A stretch of DNA of 64,000 bases from Paraeggerthella hominis (GCF_021044775.1 NZ_JAJNOQ010000002.1:1-64000), one strand, 5' to 3'. Positions 43,525 through 53,091 are shown, numbered from the stretch's first letter. Translations and numbers: made by a program. Notes: generated by a model not told the origin, from the letters alone.

Positions 43525-45384
43525 CTACAGGGAGTCTTTGTCTCGCTTTTCTTCGTACATTGCGCTGTCGGCAGCATCGAAAAGCTCTTGGTAGGTTTTG
43601 CCGTCCTGCGGGAAAAACGCCGTGCCAACGCTCATTCCCAAGTCGAATCCCATCTCAAGGGAGACCGCCTTCGCTTGTGCGCGCAAAGTGGCCTGAATTT
43701 CCCGAGCATCGGAAAGCCCGTCGTCCGACAAAACGAACGCCGCGAACTCGTCCCCGCCCACTCGACCGACAACCCCGCGCCGATCGAAGACCTCGCGAAG
43801 CACCCGAGCGATGGTCGCAAGTGCGCGGTCGCCCGCCAAATGACCGTACGAATCATTCACCAGCTTGAAATCGTCCACATCGATCACGAACAGGATGCCG
43901 GGATCACCTGCGTTGAGCATAGCCTCTATGCGCTCCTGAACGGCAAGTTTGTTTAGCACGCCGGTCAGCCCGTCAAGCCTCAGCCGATGTTCGAGTCGCT
44001 CTTCCTTTTTCCGCTGGTCGTCGACATCGACAATCTTCACGACCGCGCGATACGGCTGCGACCCCTCGTACAAATAGCGGAACGTGAAGCTGAACCAGCG
44101 ATACTCGTCCGAAATCGACCGAACGCGGCACAGCACCACGCGCGTCTCGCTTGGATGCGGGTTTTCAAGCGCTTCAACTAGAGCGTCGTAGTCATCTTCG
44201 CACACGTCGATCAAAGACCGTCCGCGCTCAAGATAGGACTGAGCCGACAGCTCCTCCAACCGAAACACCTCGCGCGCGTTCGGCGTCAGCTCAAGAACGT
44301 CGGTCGCGTACGAATATTCAAGCAGCACGGTATCGGAGAACTCGGCGAGCACCGTATAGCGCTCCGCATCGCGACGCGCTCGACGACGAATGCCGCCCAC
44401 CGCAAAAACCATGATCACGCACGCAGCAACGCCAACGCCAACCAGCGAGGCGCCCGTTGTTACCGTCCCCTCCAGGATATGCTCGGCATGCCGAGCAAGA
44501 TCGCTCTCTTCGGTAAAGTTGACGATGTTCCAATCGTTGATCCCTAACGGCGCTATCGTCATAAACACGGTCGAGCCGCCATCGGAGCCGATCACGGTGG
44601 TTATCACTTCGTTGTCTTTTTGAATGCCCGAGCGCACCTGATCCACGGCCTGCAGCGAGCACCCGCGCTCTTCCAGCAGCTCGAACAGATTGACCCCGGC
44701 CAATCCTTCCGTATTTTGGCGCACGGGAATGATGGATCCGTCTTTTTTAACCAGCAGCGAGGATATCAACGTAACCTGGGTGTCCTCCTGGCTTGTTTGC
44801 AGCAACGTGGAAGCATCGACCACGCTTCTCAGCACGGCAACCACGCGGTCGTCCTTCACCACCGGCTCTGCAACACTATAATAGTAGCCGTCGTAGCGCT
44901 CGGATTTGCGCACCTCGGAAACCACCGACTGGCCTGCTTTCAGCCGAGTAAGAATGTCGATCTGCTCGTCCTTCCAAAGAACGTTGACTTCCAAGCCTGC
45001 TTCCAATTCCTCTATGGAAGAGTAAACAACCCGAAACAGCCCCTTCTCGTTCCACGACTGCAAGTACGTCGCGTACATCTCACCCTGAGATTCAAGATCG
45101 ATGGATTCGGCAAGCGCACGCATAGACGAAAGAACGCCGCGCGTTTCGTGGATGGAAGATTCAACCTCCACTTTCTGAGCAAGCGTATAGTCGCTCATGC
45201 TCTCGGTTGTCATCACGACGAATTCGGCATTCAGAAAGCGGGAAAACGAGTTGAAAATGCCGAATATGACCACTCCGACTATCGCTACAGACAAGCCGAG
45301 CGCAATAAGAGTACGCGAAAAATACGGCGAATCCCATCCGACGAGTCGCCGCATGACACCCTTATATTTCCACCGCATGTTCAC
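43525..45384 (-). CDS. Membrane diguanylate cyclase (sensor-GGDEF)
   Basis: A 619-residue membrane signalling protein. Two membrane segments (about 24-48 and 310-332) enclose a large extracytoplasmic sensor of Cache type; a PAS-like region (about 345-460) and a GGDEF domain follow. The active-site motif GGDEF and the nucleotide-binding DVDDFKLVNDSYGHLAGD are intact, so it should make cyclic di-GMP. The RxxD inhibitory site is not present ahead of GGDEF. No EAL domain. The start is uncertain (45384, 45378 or 45354). No c-di-GMP effector is seen in the window. Confidence 0.9.
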   Translation of the reverse strand: MNMRWKYKGVMRRLVGWDSPYFSRTLIALGLSVAIVGVVIFGIFNSFSRFLNAEFVVMTTESMSDYTLAQKVEVESSIHETRGVLSSMRALAESIDLESQGEMYATYLQSWNEKGLFRVVYSSIEELEAGLEVNVLWKDEQIDILTRLKAGQSVVSEVRKSERYDGYYYSVAEPVVKDDRVVAVLRSVVDASTLLQTSQEDTQVTLISSLLVKKDGSIIPVRQNTEGLAGVNLFELLEERGCSLQAVDQVRSGIQKDNEVITTVIGSDGGSTVFMTIAPLGINDWNIVNFTEESDLARHAEHILEGTVTTGASLVGVGVAACVIMVFAVGGIRRRARRDAERYTVLAEFSDTVLLEYSYATDVLELTPNAREVFRLEELSAQSYLERGRSLIDVCEDDYDALVEALENPHPSETRVVLCRVRSISDEYRWFSFTFRYLYEGSQPYRAVVKIVDVDDQRKKEERLEHRLRLDGLTGVLNKLAVQERIEAMLNAGDPGILFVIDVDDFKLVNDSYGHLAGDRALATIARVLREVFDRRGVVGRVGGDEFAAFVLSDDGLSDAREIQATLRAQAKAVSLEMGFDLGMSVGTAFFPQDGKTYQELFDAADSAMYEEKRDKDSL

Positions 45385-45479
45385 GACACCAACATCTCAC
45401 GACTGTCCAGAAGGGGCAAGGTTGTAGCGATTATACACCCCATCGGACAAAATGCCCCGCAAACCGCGCACAAGGCACG

Positions 45480-47036
45480 CTAGGCAGCCAAACCGCCTGC
45501 AGAGCCCGAAGCTCCGCCTCCACCAGGAGCGTTCGCATCGCCCGAGCCGGTGCCCGCAGAGCCCCCGGCGCCAACCGCGCCGGAAGAACCCGCGCCGCCC
45601 GTGCCTCCCCCCGATCCGGTGCCGGAGCCCGTCGCGCCCGTGCCTCCCGCAGCCGGCGCTTGATTGCTCGTCGAGCCTGAGGAGGACCCTCCGTAATATA
45701 GGGAGTTATCCACGTATCCCGAACTACCGCCCGAATTGGACGTGCTCGACGAAACGGAGGGGCCGCCAGCAGACGTAATTCCACTGGGGTCGCCGCCTTC
45801 GTCGACAACCTTCATCATCTCTTTAGTCTTTTCTGCGTCGTTGATAACGTAAGACACCTCGTTGATGTACTGGGTGTACGAAGGCAGCATGGCCGAGTAT
45901 ATGGTCAGTTCGCCATCATCGCGGAACTGCTGCGCCAGCGAAATGATGTCGTTCACGGACAAGTCGGTGGTCACGCTTTGTGCAGCGCTTTGAATAACGC
46001 CCGGAAGCTCCGTAACGGGCAAAGCGAGCACCTTGTTGACGATCGCCATGATCAGCTTGCGCTGGTTGGCCGTACGCGTGAAGTCGCCGTCGACGTACGC
46101 GCGGCTGCGCGCGAACACGAGCGCCTGGTTGCCGTCAAGATGCTGCTCGCCCTCTTCGATGATGACGCGCGGCCATTCCGGATGCGCGGACGTTCCGTCG
46201 GCGTCGGGGTCGTCAACCCGCTCGTCCACCACGATGTCCACGCCGCCCACGGCATCGACCAGGCCTTTCAGCTCTTCGAAGTTGACCTCGGCATAGTGGG
46301 AAATATCCACGTTCAAAAGCTTGCTGGCCTCTTTGATGGCACCGGCCGCGCCGCTGTAGTTGTACGCGGCATTGAACTTGTTCGTGCCGTATCCGTCGAT
46401 TTCGATTTTCGTGTCACGAGGAATGGACACCATGGTCGCCTGGTTTTTGGCGGGATCGACGCGCACAACGATGTTGGTATCGGAACGCGCGCCGGCAGAG
46501 GGGTCGTCGTCAAGACGGTCGGAGCCGATAAGCATCATGTAGAACGGCTCGGTAAACGCCGGATTGGAGACCGGCTTCAGCGCATCGCTGATGGCGCTCA
46601 GCTCGGATTCGGACTTGGTGCCCTGGTTGAGCTGCCTGTTGACGCCGTCCATCCAGAAAGCAAACGCCGTTCCTCCGCCCACAACAGCCACCAGCAACGC
46701 CGCGAGCACGCCAACCGCAATCTTCTTGCCACGATTCGACTTGCGAGAAGATGCGGTCGAATAAGACGCGTTGTTGCGGGAGTACTGGCTTACCGCAGTT
46801 TGTCGGCCGTAGGCACCGTTCGCGCCCGATCCTTGGCTGCCCGGCGTGTAAGCCGATCGATAGCCGGCGTACGAAGAGGGCTCGCCCGCACCGCCCTGGG
46901 AAAACGAGCTCGCTTGAGCCCGAGAAGCAATCCGCCCCGATTGCGCAGCCTTCGCCGAACGAACGGCGCGCGCCGATTGGGGAGCGCGAGACGAACGGGC
47001 CGCGGGACGGCTGGTGCGAGAGTTTTTTGGCGCCAT
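45480..47036 (-). CDS. LytR-CpsA-Psr family cell-wall glycopolymer ligase
   Basis: A 518-residue LCP protein. A basic, serine-rich cytoplasmic tail (about 100 residues) precedes one membrane helix (KIAVGVLAALLVAVVGGGTA), then the LCP domain outside: FYMMLIGSDRLDDDPS, ARSDTNIVVRVDP, SIPRDTKIEI, GGVDIVVD and LVFARSRAYVDGDF with the conserved arginines. The last 90 residues are low-complexity glycine/serine/alanine. LCP enzymes attach teichoic-acid-like polymers to peptidoglycan. GAGGAG precedes the ATG. Confidence 0.93.
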   Translation of the reverse strand: MAPKNSRTSRPAARSSRAPQSARAVRSAKAAQSGRIASRAQASSFSQGGAGEPSSYAGYRSAYTPGSQGSGANGAYGRQTAVSQYSRNNASYSTASSRKSNRGKKIAVGVLAALLVAVVGGGTAFAFWMDGVNRQLNQGTKSESELSAISDALKPVSNPAFTEPFYMMLIGSDRLDDDPSAGARSDTNIVVRVDPAKNQATMVSIPRDTKIEIDGYGTNKFNAAYNYSGAAGAIKEASKLLNVDISHYAEVNFEELKGLVDAVGGVDIVVDERVDDPDADGTSAHPEWPRVIIEEGEQHLDGNQALVFARSRAYVDGDFTRTANQRKLIMAIVNKVLALPVTELPGVIQSAAQSVTTDLSVNDIISLAQQFRDDGELTIYSAMLPSYTQYINEVSYVINDAEKTKEMMKVVDEGGDPSGITSAGGPSVSSSTSNSGGSSGYVDNSLYYGGSSSGSTSNQAPAAGGTGATGSGTGSGGGTGGAGSSGAVGAGGSAGTGSGDANAPGGGGASGSAGGLAA

Positions 47037-47297
47037 ATATTCTCCTCAACGACCCTTCGCGCGAACGGAGCGCGGTACAGAACGAGCCATGCACCGTCTC
47101 CCCGTCGGCGAAAGGCATCGGCTGCCAGGGCCTCAGTCTTCAAAACCTACCCGAACCCCCCGATGCCCAAACGATTCGCAAACCGTCCATATACCGGCAT
47201 CCGCAGATTCGACGCGTATGACATATATTGTAGCATCGATCGATTACAACCATAAAATAGGCATGCGCTGGGTACAAAGCGCACATTTTCCGAATTA

Positions 47298-47687
47298 GTG
47301 CAGAAACGTATTCTGGCGGTTACGCCGTTTCCCTTGGCTGGCAGTAGCCTGTTCTTCATGCATTCAGGCTTGGGACATAATAACCCTTCTCACCAGGAGT
47401 TTGACGAAGGAAGGCTCTCGTATGTTCTGGCCGAAAACGTCAAGCGCCTGCGCCTTGAAGCCAAGATAAACAAGCACACGTTCTCCCTCATGCTGGGCAT
47501 AGGACGCCCGTTTCTCAACAAGATAGAAAGCGGGCTTGCCGATCCTCGGCTCTCCGTCATTGTGAAGATAGCCGACGCGCTTGAAACAACCCCCGAAGAA
47601 CTGCTCACCACGCAAAAGCCAGCCGACAGGAAAAAGCGTTCGCCCATCGGTCTGCGCAGCGACGCGGACCACGCGCGCCTTCGCTAA
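47298..47687 (+). CDS. XRE-family helix-turn-helix regulator
   Basis: A helix-turn-helix protein of at most 129 residues. The HTH_3 core is clear (LAENVKRLRLEAKINKHTFS, GRPFLNKIESGLADPRLSVIVKIADAL). The start is unsure: GTG 47298 and ATG 47358 are in frame, and neither has a good ribosome site. The C-terminus is short and basic. It resembles small phage- or defence-type repressors. It stands alone, convergent with the MacAB-like operon. Confidence 0.75.
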   Translation: MQKRILAVTPFPLAGSSLFFMHSGLGHNNPSHQEFDEGRLSYVLAENVKRLRLEAKINKHTFSLMLGIGRPFLNKIESGLADPRLSVIVKIADALETTPEELLTTQKPADRKKRSPIGLRSDADHARLR

Positions 47688-47698
47688 GCGCCAAGCAA

Positions 47699-47725
47699 GG
47701 CGCCCGGGGGAGGAATCCGGGCGCC
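47699..47725. terminator. Hairpin between XRE gene and macB-like gene
   Basis: GGCGCCCGG pairs with CCGGGCGCC around a 9-base loop, between convergent genes, 6 bases before the permease stop on the minus strand. Confidence 0.6.
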
Positions 47726-47731
47726 CGCTTG

Positions 47732-48892
47732 CTACTCTTGCCGCAAAGCTTCGATAGGCCGCAGCTTCGAAGCCCGGTACGCGGGGAAAATACCGAAAAC
47801 CAGGCCGATAAACGTGCTTGCGCCGAACGCAATGCCCACAATGGACGGGGAAACCACGCAGGCCATGCCGACGAACTCGGCCAACTTGCAGAAGCCCACG
47901 CCGAACGCGATGCCGAGCGTACCGCCCAACAAGCTTATGAGCAGGGCTTCCACCAAGAATTGGAACATGATGTCGCCGCAGCGAGCGCCAAGGGCCTTCT
48001 TGATGCCCACCTCGCGGATGCGCTCCGCAACCGAAACCAGCATGACGTTCATAACGCCGATGCCCGCAACCAGCAGCGATATGCTGGCAACCCCGGCAAG
48101 AAGGACCGTCATGGTCTTGTTGATGGAGCCGCCCGCGTTCAGCATTTCGTCTTGGGTGTTCACGACGAAATTGAACGGCGAGATGTTCTTGTCGACCCTC
48201 AGATAGCTCGACACCGCCTGCTTTACCTGCTGAACGCTGTTTTCGTCCGTTGCGCGAACATACACCGAATCGATCTTGCCGTCGGCGCCCAAAGCGTACG
48301 CGGCGGGAATCGGGACAATCACCACGCTTCCCGTGCTGAGGCCCATGGACGCGCCCTGCTCTTTGAGAACGCCCACCACGGTGAACTCGTTGCCGCCGAT
48401 CTTGACCGTACGGCCCACCACGTCGGTGGTGCCGAACAGATCGCGAGCAACCGAACCGCCCAGCACGGTAACGTTCGACTTGTTGGCGCGATCCACCGAG
48501 GAAAGATTGCGGCCCGCGGCCAGTTCCAGGTTCCGGGCAGCCAGATACTGCTCGTCAGACCCCTCCACCGTCGCGCGGCTCGAATGCTTCGCGCCAACGC
48601 TCACCGAAGCGTTCACGTTTTTCGCAGGAGCCACCTTCGCAACGTTCGAAAGCTCGGATATGGACGACAGGTCGCTGTAATCAAGGGACGCCTCGAACAA
48701 AAGCGCCGAGATGACATCGCCTCCGAGCGCCTTCATCCGCTCGGAAACCTGGCGGTTCGAGCCGTCGCTCATGCCCACGAGGACGATCACCGAGGAAATG
48801 CCGATGATCAGCCCAAGCATGGTGAGCGCCGTGCGAAGCCTGTTGCGCGCAACGTTGCCCAACGCCTCTTTCGCTATCTGCACCCATTTCAT
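47732..48892 (-). CDS. MacB-like ABC exporter permease (FtsX family)
   Basis: A 386-residue permease with the MacB topology: one membrane segment near residue 25-45, a large extracytoplasmic domain (about 50-265), and three membrane segments at the C-terminus ending in PAYRASKLRPIEALRQE. It works with the ATPase upstream, whose stop codon it overlaps by four bases. Such exporters pump peptides, antibiotics or lipoproteins or sense envelope stress. The substrate is not known. Confidence 0.91.
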   Translation of the reverse strand: MKWVQIAKEALGNVARNRLRTALTMLGLIIGISSVIVLVGMSDGSNRQVSERMKALGGDVISALLFEASLDYSDLSSISELSNVAKVAPAKNVNASVSVGAKHSSRATVEGSDEQYLAARNLELAAGRNLSSVDRANKSNVTVLGGSVARDLFGTTDVVGRTVKIGGNEFTVVGVLKEQGASMGLSTGSVVIVPIPAAYALGADGKIDSVYVRATDENSVQQVKQAVSSYLRVDKNISPFNFVVNTQDEMLNAGGSINKTMTVLLAGVASISLLVAGIGVMNVMLVSVAERIREVGIKKALGARCGDIMFQFLVEALLISLLGGTLGIAFGVGFCKLAEFVGMACVVSPSIVGIAFGASTFIGLVFGIFPAYRASKLRPIEALRQE

Positions 48893-49566
48893 ACGGCTTT
48901 CACCTCCTCGTACAGCACGCCGTCGGCTATGGTCACAGTGCGGTTCGCCTCCAGGGCAAGCTCGGGGTTGTGCGTGATCAGCACCACGGTTTGCCCTTGA
49001 GCGTTCAGTTCCTTGAGCATGTCCATGATCTCGACGCTCGTGCGCGAATCAAGCGCGCCAGTAGGCTCGTCCGCCAACAAGATTTCGGGCGTGCCCGCAA
49101 GAGCGCGCGCAATGGCGACGCGCTGCTGCTGGCCGCCGGACAGCTGGGTTGGCCGATGCTTTTCGCGCCCGGCAAGCCCAACCTTCTCCAGCATGCAATT
49201 CGCCAAACGGTCGGCCTCCGCCACGCGCATGCCCCGGTACAGCAACGGCAGACGCACGTTCTCTCGCGCGTTCATGTTCCCCAGCAAGTTGAAGTGCTGG
49301 AATACGAAGCCGATCTTTCGGTTCCTCACGCCGGCAAGCCGATCGTCCGACATGCGGGAAACGTCTTCGCCGTCAAGCAAGTACGTGCCCGAATCAGGCG
49401 AATCCAGAAGCCCGATCATATTCATGAGCGTGGACTTGCCCGAACCCGACGGCCCCACGATGGCAACGAACTCCCCGCGCTTCACCTGGAAACTCACGTT
49501 GTCGAGCGCACGCACCTCGTCGTCTCCCATGCGGTAGGTTTTTGTAAGATGGGTCATGGAAATCAT
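48889..49566 (-). CDS. MacB-like ABC exporter ATP-binding protein
   Basis: A 225-residue ATPase of the MacB/LolD type: Walker A GPSGSGKST, Q-loop FVFQHFNLLGNM, signature LSGGQQQR, Walker B LLADEPTGALD, and H-loop ITHNP. Starts at 49566 or at an ATG three codons later; the gap to the adaptor gene is 8 bases. Confidence 0.93.
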   Translation of the reverse strand: MISMTHLTKTYRMGDDEVRALDNVSFQVKRGEFVAIVGPSGSGKSTLMNMIGLLDSPDSGTYLLDGEDVSRMSDDRLAGVRNRKIGFVFQHFNLLGNMNARENVRLPLLYRGMRVAEADRLANCMLEKVGLAGREKHRPTQLSGGQQQRVAIARALAGTPEILLADEPTGALDSRTSVEIMDMLKELNAQGQTVVLITHNPELALEANRTVTIADGVLYEEVKAV

Positions 49567-49574
49567 GAGAGCGC

Positions 49575-50474
49575 CTAACCCGCAGCCGGAAGCATCATTG
49601 CGCCGGCGCCTTCTTCACCGGGCATTTCACCGCCGCCCGCTCCCGCTTCGTTCAGGACGACCGCGTCCCCTTCGTTAAGGCCGCTCTTGATCTCGACAAT
49701 TTTGCCGTCCGACAAGCCGGTCTCAACCTCGACAGGCTCCATCATGCCGCCCTCGCGCTGCACGAGCACCGTGGTCTTTCCGCCGCCCGCATCCACGATA
49801 GCGCTCACCGGCGCCGTCAGGACATCGGCAGCTTCGCCCACGTTGATGCGCACGTTCGCCGTCATGCCAATCAGAATGCTGCCGTCGTTGGGGATCTCGA
49901 TGGTCACTTTGTACTTCGATCCGGTGGAGTTGTACGTGCCCACCTGGTTGATGTTCACTACCTTGCCCTCGAACGTCTTACCTTCGTTGGAGCCGAGCAC
50001 AACCTGGGCAGCCTGCCCCTCGGAAAGGGTGGAAAGATCGCTTTCGTGGACGTCGAACTCAACATGCATGGCGTTGACGCGCGCCACTTCGATGTAATGC
50101 TCCTCGGTTACTTCTTCCTTGGCCTTCGGAAGGCTCTTGGACAGAACAACCAAGTCGTACGGAGCCACCAACGGATCCCCGTACGTGAAGTTCGCCAGCA
50201 CGGTGCCCGCCGGAATCACCTTGTTCAGCGGCACCTCGGAGTCTTTGAAGTAGCGCCATTTGGGCATTTTCAGCTTCTCGACCTGAGCGGCCTTCACTTC
50301 GCCCGTGCCCTTCACCTGCTTCACCACCGTGCCCTTGGCAACCGTGCCGGTGGGCATCATTTCGCCTTCGGGGACGGCAGCGGAATTGGTCTGCTGGTAC
50401 AGCAGATACCCAAGGCCGCCCAGCGCGGCGCACAGCACCACCACCACGACCACTTTGACGACGTTCCTTACCAT
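49575..50474 (-). CDS. MacA/HlyD-like membrane fusion adaptor
   Basis: A 299-residue adaptor with one N-terminal membrane segment (VVKVVVVVVLCAALGGLGYL), a barrel-sandwich lipoyl domain split around residue 60-110, and beta-barrel domains (NVRINVGEAADVLTAPVSAIV). The alpha-hairpin normally between the lipoyl halves is nearly missing, as in adaptors of monoderm bacteria that need no outer-membrane channel. The C-terminus is methionine- and glycine-rich (GEMPGEEGAGAMMLP). AGGAG precedes the ATG. It is the first of the three exporter genes after a small membrane protein gene. Confidence 0.88.
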   Translation of the reverse strand: MVRNVVKVVVVVVLCAALGGLGYLLYQQTNSAAVPEGEMMPTGTVAKGTVVKQVKGTGEVKAAQVEKLKMPKWRYFKDSEVPLNKVIPAGTVLANFTYGDPLVAPYDLVVLSKSLPKAKEEVTEEHYIEVARVNAMHVEFDVHESDLSTLSEGQAAQVVLGSNEGKTFEGKVVNINQVGTYNSTGSKYKVTIEIPNDGSILIGMTANVRINVGEAADVLTAPVSAIVDAGGGKTTVLVQREGGMMEPVEVETGLSDGKIVEIKSGLNEGDAVVLNEAGAGGGEMPGEEGAGAMMLPAAG

Positions 50475-50526
50475 GCTATCTCCTATCGTTGTTCATCATG
50501 CAGGCCCACGCCCGCCAAGCCCGTGG

Positions 50527-50715
50527 TTACGCCTCGTCGGTCGTGAAAGCGTTTTGATCGCCGCCTCCAAGCGAGGCGGAACCAACGGGGACCGCCGTCA
50601 TCGACGTGTCCTTGTTCATGGTTTTCGCCAGCAGCAGGCCGCCGGTTACCAGAATCGCCACCGAAAGCATGACGACAAGAATCTTGTATGCGTTGCTAGT
50701 CTTGGAATCGTTCAT
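50527..50715 (-). CDS. Small single-pass membrane protein, unknown function
   Basis: A 62-residue protein with one membrane helix (KILVVMLSVAILVTGGLLLA) and a polar external tail. AAAGG lies 7 bases before ATG 50715. It opens the exporter operon (52 bases before the adaptor) and is divergent from the two-component genes. It could be an accessory or sensor peptide of the exporter; no family is recognised. Confidence 0.7.
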   Translation of the reverse strand: MNDSKTSNAYKILVVMLSVAILVTGGLLLAKTMNKDTSMTAVPVGSASLGGGDQNAFTTDEA

Positions 50716-50769
50716 GGGAATGCCTTTCTTTCGCATCCGTCAACTTCACGCTGCGCATACTATCGAAAG

Positions 50770-50822
50770 GCCCCTTAAAAAACCCTTAAAAAGCGTGCTC
50801 TCATCTGTGGAGATATCTCCAC
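50770..50822. promoter_or_regulatory. Direct repeats and palindrome between exporter and two-component genes
   Basis: Two copies of CCCTTAAAAA with an 11-base period (about 50771-50792) are typical for binding of an OmpR-type response regulator; a reverse half-site TTTAAGG follows near 50840. A perfect 16-bp palindrome GTGGAGATATCTCCAC lies at 50807-50822. The region serves two divergent promoters. Confidence 0.6.
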
Positions 50823-50886
50823 CTCCCGCTTCAGGATCGTTTAAGGATGCGATGATAGAATGGGCGCAACTGAAGGTGGGTGAACC

Positions 50887-51570
50887 ATGAAGATTCTTAT
50901 CGTCGAAGACGATCGCAACCTATCGAACGCCATCAAGCGATGCCTTTCCTCGACCTACGACGTGGATCAGGCATTCGACGGGGCGGAAGGCTACTTCTTT
51001 GCTAAAGAAGGCATTTACGACCTGGTCGTGCTTGACCTCATGCTCCCCGAAATGGACGGCTACTCAGTTTTGGAAAAGCTGCGCAAGAACGAGGTGTTCA
51101 CGCCGGTGCTCATCCTTACTGCCAAGGGGACCATTGCCGACAAGGCGCGCGGATTCAGGACGGGAGCTGACGACTACCTGGTGAAACCGTTCGACAAAGA
51201 CGAGCTGCTGCTGCGCATCGAGGCCATTCTTCGACGAACCATGGGACTGTACGGATCGGCTGACCTCAGTTTCAAGCAGCTGATCATTTCGCCGACGAAC
51301 CGAACCGCATCAATCGAAGGCTGCCCTATCGAGTTGAAGGGCAAGCAGTTCGACGCCCTTGAGTACCTGGTCAGTCGCCAGGGGCAGCTCATATCGAAGT
51401 CGCAGCTGTTCGACAAGGTATGGGGCTTTCTTTCCGACACATCGTCAAACGTTGTGGAAGTATACGTGAGCGCCATCCGCAAGCAGCTCAAGCCTTTCGG
51501 ATACGATGCGTACCTGAAAACCATTCGAGGCGTAGGCTACTTGTTAACGGACGAGGACGACCATGCGTGA
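50887..51570 (+). CDS. OmpR-family response regulator
   Basis: A 227-residue response regulator. Receiver: acidic pair E7-D8-D9, phospho-acceptor Asp in LVVLDLMLPEMDG (about D50), conserved Thr (LTAK) and Lys (VKPFD). The C-terminal winged helix ends in YLKTIRGVGYLLT. It overlaps the kinase gene by 8 bases. It is divergent from the MacAB-like operon, which it most likely controls. Confidence 0.94.
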   Translation: MKILIVEDDRNLSNAIKRCLSSTYDVDQAFDGAEGYFFAKEGIYDLVVLDLMLPEMDGYSVLEKLRKNEVFTPVLILTAKGTIADKARGFRTGADDYLVKPFDKDELLLRIEAILRRTMGLYGSADLSFKQLIISPTNRTASIEGCPIELKGKQFDALEYLVSRQGQLISKSQLFDKVWGFLSDTSSNVVEVYVSAIRKQLKPFGYDAYLKTIRGVGYLLTDEDDHA

Positions 51571-52921
51571 GAGCGCGCGCATGAAGCGGGTGTCCATTCG
51601 CTACGCAGCCCTGTTCTTTGTTGTGTTCGGGTTGATATTCGCCGCGCTAGGCGCATTCGTGTACCAAACGGTCAACGCCAACATCTTCAGAGCCGTCGAC
51701 CAGCAAATACTCATGGTCGGCGTTGGAGAAGACCAATCTTTGGCAACGGGCACCGAAGTGAAAACCGACGCGAACGACGAAAGCCCGGCGCAAGAAGAGG
51801 CCGAGGTTCCGCCGGCGCAAGGCGAAGTTGCCAGCGAGACGCCCCAAAGCCAGATAGTCGAAGAAAGCCTGGAAGAGAATCCTCAGACCGTCCTACTTGC
51901 GCGCGCAAGCGACGGAACCGTGATGGATACGTTCGGCATCTACTCCACGTATCCCAATTTCTTCGAGACCCTGCCGTTCGATCCCAGCGTTTTGGACACG
52001 GCGTACCTCATGGAGAAAAACGGGCATCATTATCGCGCGGCGAACTATCGCGTGGAGCCCGCCGCGGACGGGATTGCGTACCTGCAAACCATCGTAAACG
52101 TGGATTCGGAGATAGCCATCCTGGAGCAATTCAGGTTTACCTTGATCGTCGGCTTATCGATAGCGCTTCTGGTTTGCGCGGGCGCCAGCTACGCGCTGTC
52201 GCGCAAAACGCTGCGGCCCATAGCCGATGCATGGGAAAAGCAAACGGAGTTCGTTCAGAACGCCTCGCACGAGCTGCGCACGCCCCTCACCGTCATACGT
52301 ACGACGCAGGAGCTTTTGCTGGAAGAGCCTCACGCTAGGATCATCGACAAGTTCGAAGACATCAGCATCACCATCGAAGAGGCGGGAAGGCTGTCCCGGC
52401 TGACCAAAGACCTCTTGGCGCTGACCACCGCAGACGCGGAGGACAATGCAGCCGACATGACCGAGCTTGACCTTGGCGCTCTGGCAAGCGGCGTCGCGGC
52501 GGCCTATGAGGATCTGGCGCTGGCTGAGGGAAAAACGCTAACCGTGCGCACATCGGACAACGTCTTGGCGCAAGGCGATCGAGACAAGCTGCAGCAGCTT
52601 CTGGCCATCCTGTTGGACAACGCGCTCAAATACACCGAGGGAGGCGATGCGATTCGAGTATCAGTCGAAGAACGCGGAGCGTCGGCTCTGCTGCTGGTTT
52701 CGGACAACGGCGTGGGAGTGAGCAGCGAGGATCTAAGTCGGGTATTCGATCGATTCTATCGCGCCGACAAGGCGCGCTCTCGAGAAACGGGCGGGAACGG
52801 ACTGGGGCTTTCCATTGCGAAAAGCATCATGGACGCGCATGGGGGCGCCATCAAGATGACGCGCAATCCCTCTGGAGGGGTCACGGTAACGGCATCGTTC
52901 AAGAAGGCTACGGCCAGATAG
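51563..52921 (+). CDS. Membrane sensor histidine kinase
   Basis: A 452-residue kinase. Two membrane segments (about 14-36 and 192-212) enclose an extracytoplasmic loop of about 155 residues that contains an acidic, glutamate-rich stretch. HisKA with NASHELRTPLTVIRTT (phospho-His) and HATPase with LLDNALKYTEGG, DNGVGVSSED and GNGLGLSI are intact. No HAMP domain is obvious. It should phosphorylate the overlapping OmpR-type regulator in response to envelope stress or a peptide. Confidence 0.93.
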   Translation: MRESARMKRVSIRYAALFFVVFGLIFAALGAFVYQTVNANIFRAVDQQILMVGVGEDQSLATGTEVKTDANDESPAQEEAEVPPAQGEVASETPQSQIVEESLEENPQTVLLARASDGTVMDTFGIYSTYPNFFETLPFDPSVLDTAYLMEKNGHHYRAANYRVEPAADGIAYLQTIVNVDSEIAILEQFRFTLIVGLSIALLVCAGASYALSRKTLRPIADAWEKQTEFVQNASHELRTPLTVIRTTQELLLEEPHARIIDKFEDISITIEEAGRLSRLTKDLLALTTADAEDNAADMTELDLGALASGVAAAYEDLALAEGKTLTVRTSDNVLAQGDRDKLQQLLAILLDNALKYTEGGDAIRVSVEERGASALLLVSDNGVGVSSEDLSRVFDRFYRADKARSRETGGNGLGLSIAKSIMDAHGGAIKMTRNPSGGVTVTASFKKATAR

Positions 52922-53054
52922 CGGGAACTTGCTTGCAGGCGTGGGCGCGGTGGTGCGCGTGCGCGCGGGCGCGGCGGTGCGGCTCGCGTGGGCGCGGGCG
53001 TGGTAGCACGCGTGGGCGCGGCGGGGCGGCTCGCGCTCGCCCTGAAACAAAACA
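52922..53054. repeat. G-rich low-complexity tract
   Basis: Degenerate repeats of GTGGGCGCGG and GCGTGGGCGCGGCGG fill about 52930-53040 on the plus strand. A 15-base unit (GCGTGGGCGCGGCGG) also occurs in the tract at 3655-3672. No coding. Confidence 0.55.
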
Positions 53055-53079
53055 GGCCACCGGTTGAAAACCGATGACC
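53055..53079 (-). terminator. Terminator of tRNA-Arg
   Basis: An 11-bp stem with two mismatches or wobbles (GGTCATCGGTT with AACCGGTGGCC, loop TTC) followed on the minus strand by TGTTTTGTTT, 13 bases after the tRNA. Confidence 0.75.
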
Positions 53080-53091
53080 TGCAGCATCCAA

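Noticed and set aside
43525..45384. Product inhibition site (RxxD) in the GGDEF protein
   Set aside because: The residues five places before GGDEF do not form RxxD; the DRRG there is shifted, so I do not claim the site.
52930..53040. CRISPR array
   Set aside because: The repeats are short, degenerate and without unique spacers, and there are no cas genes. No CRISPR array was seen anywhere in the window.
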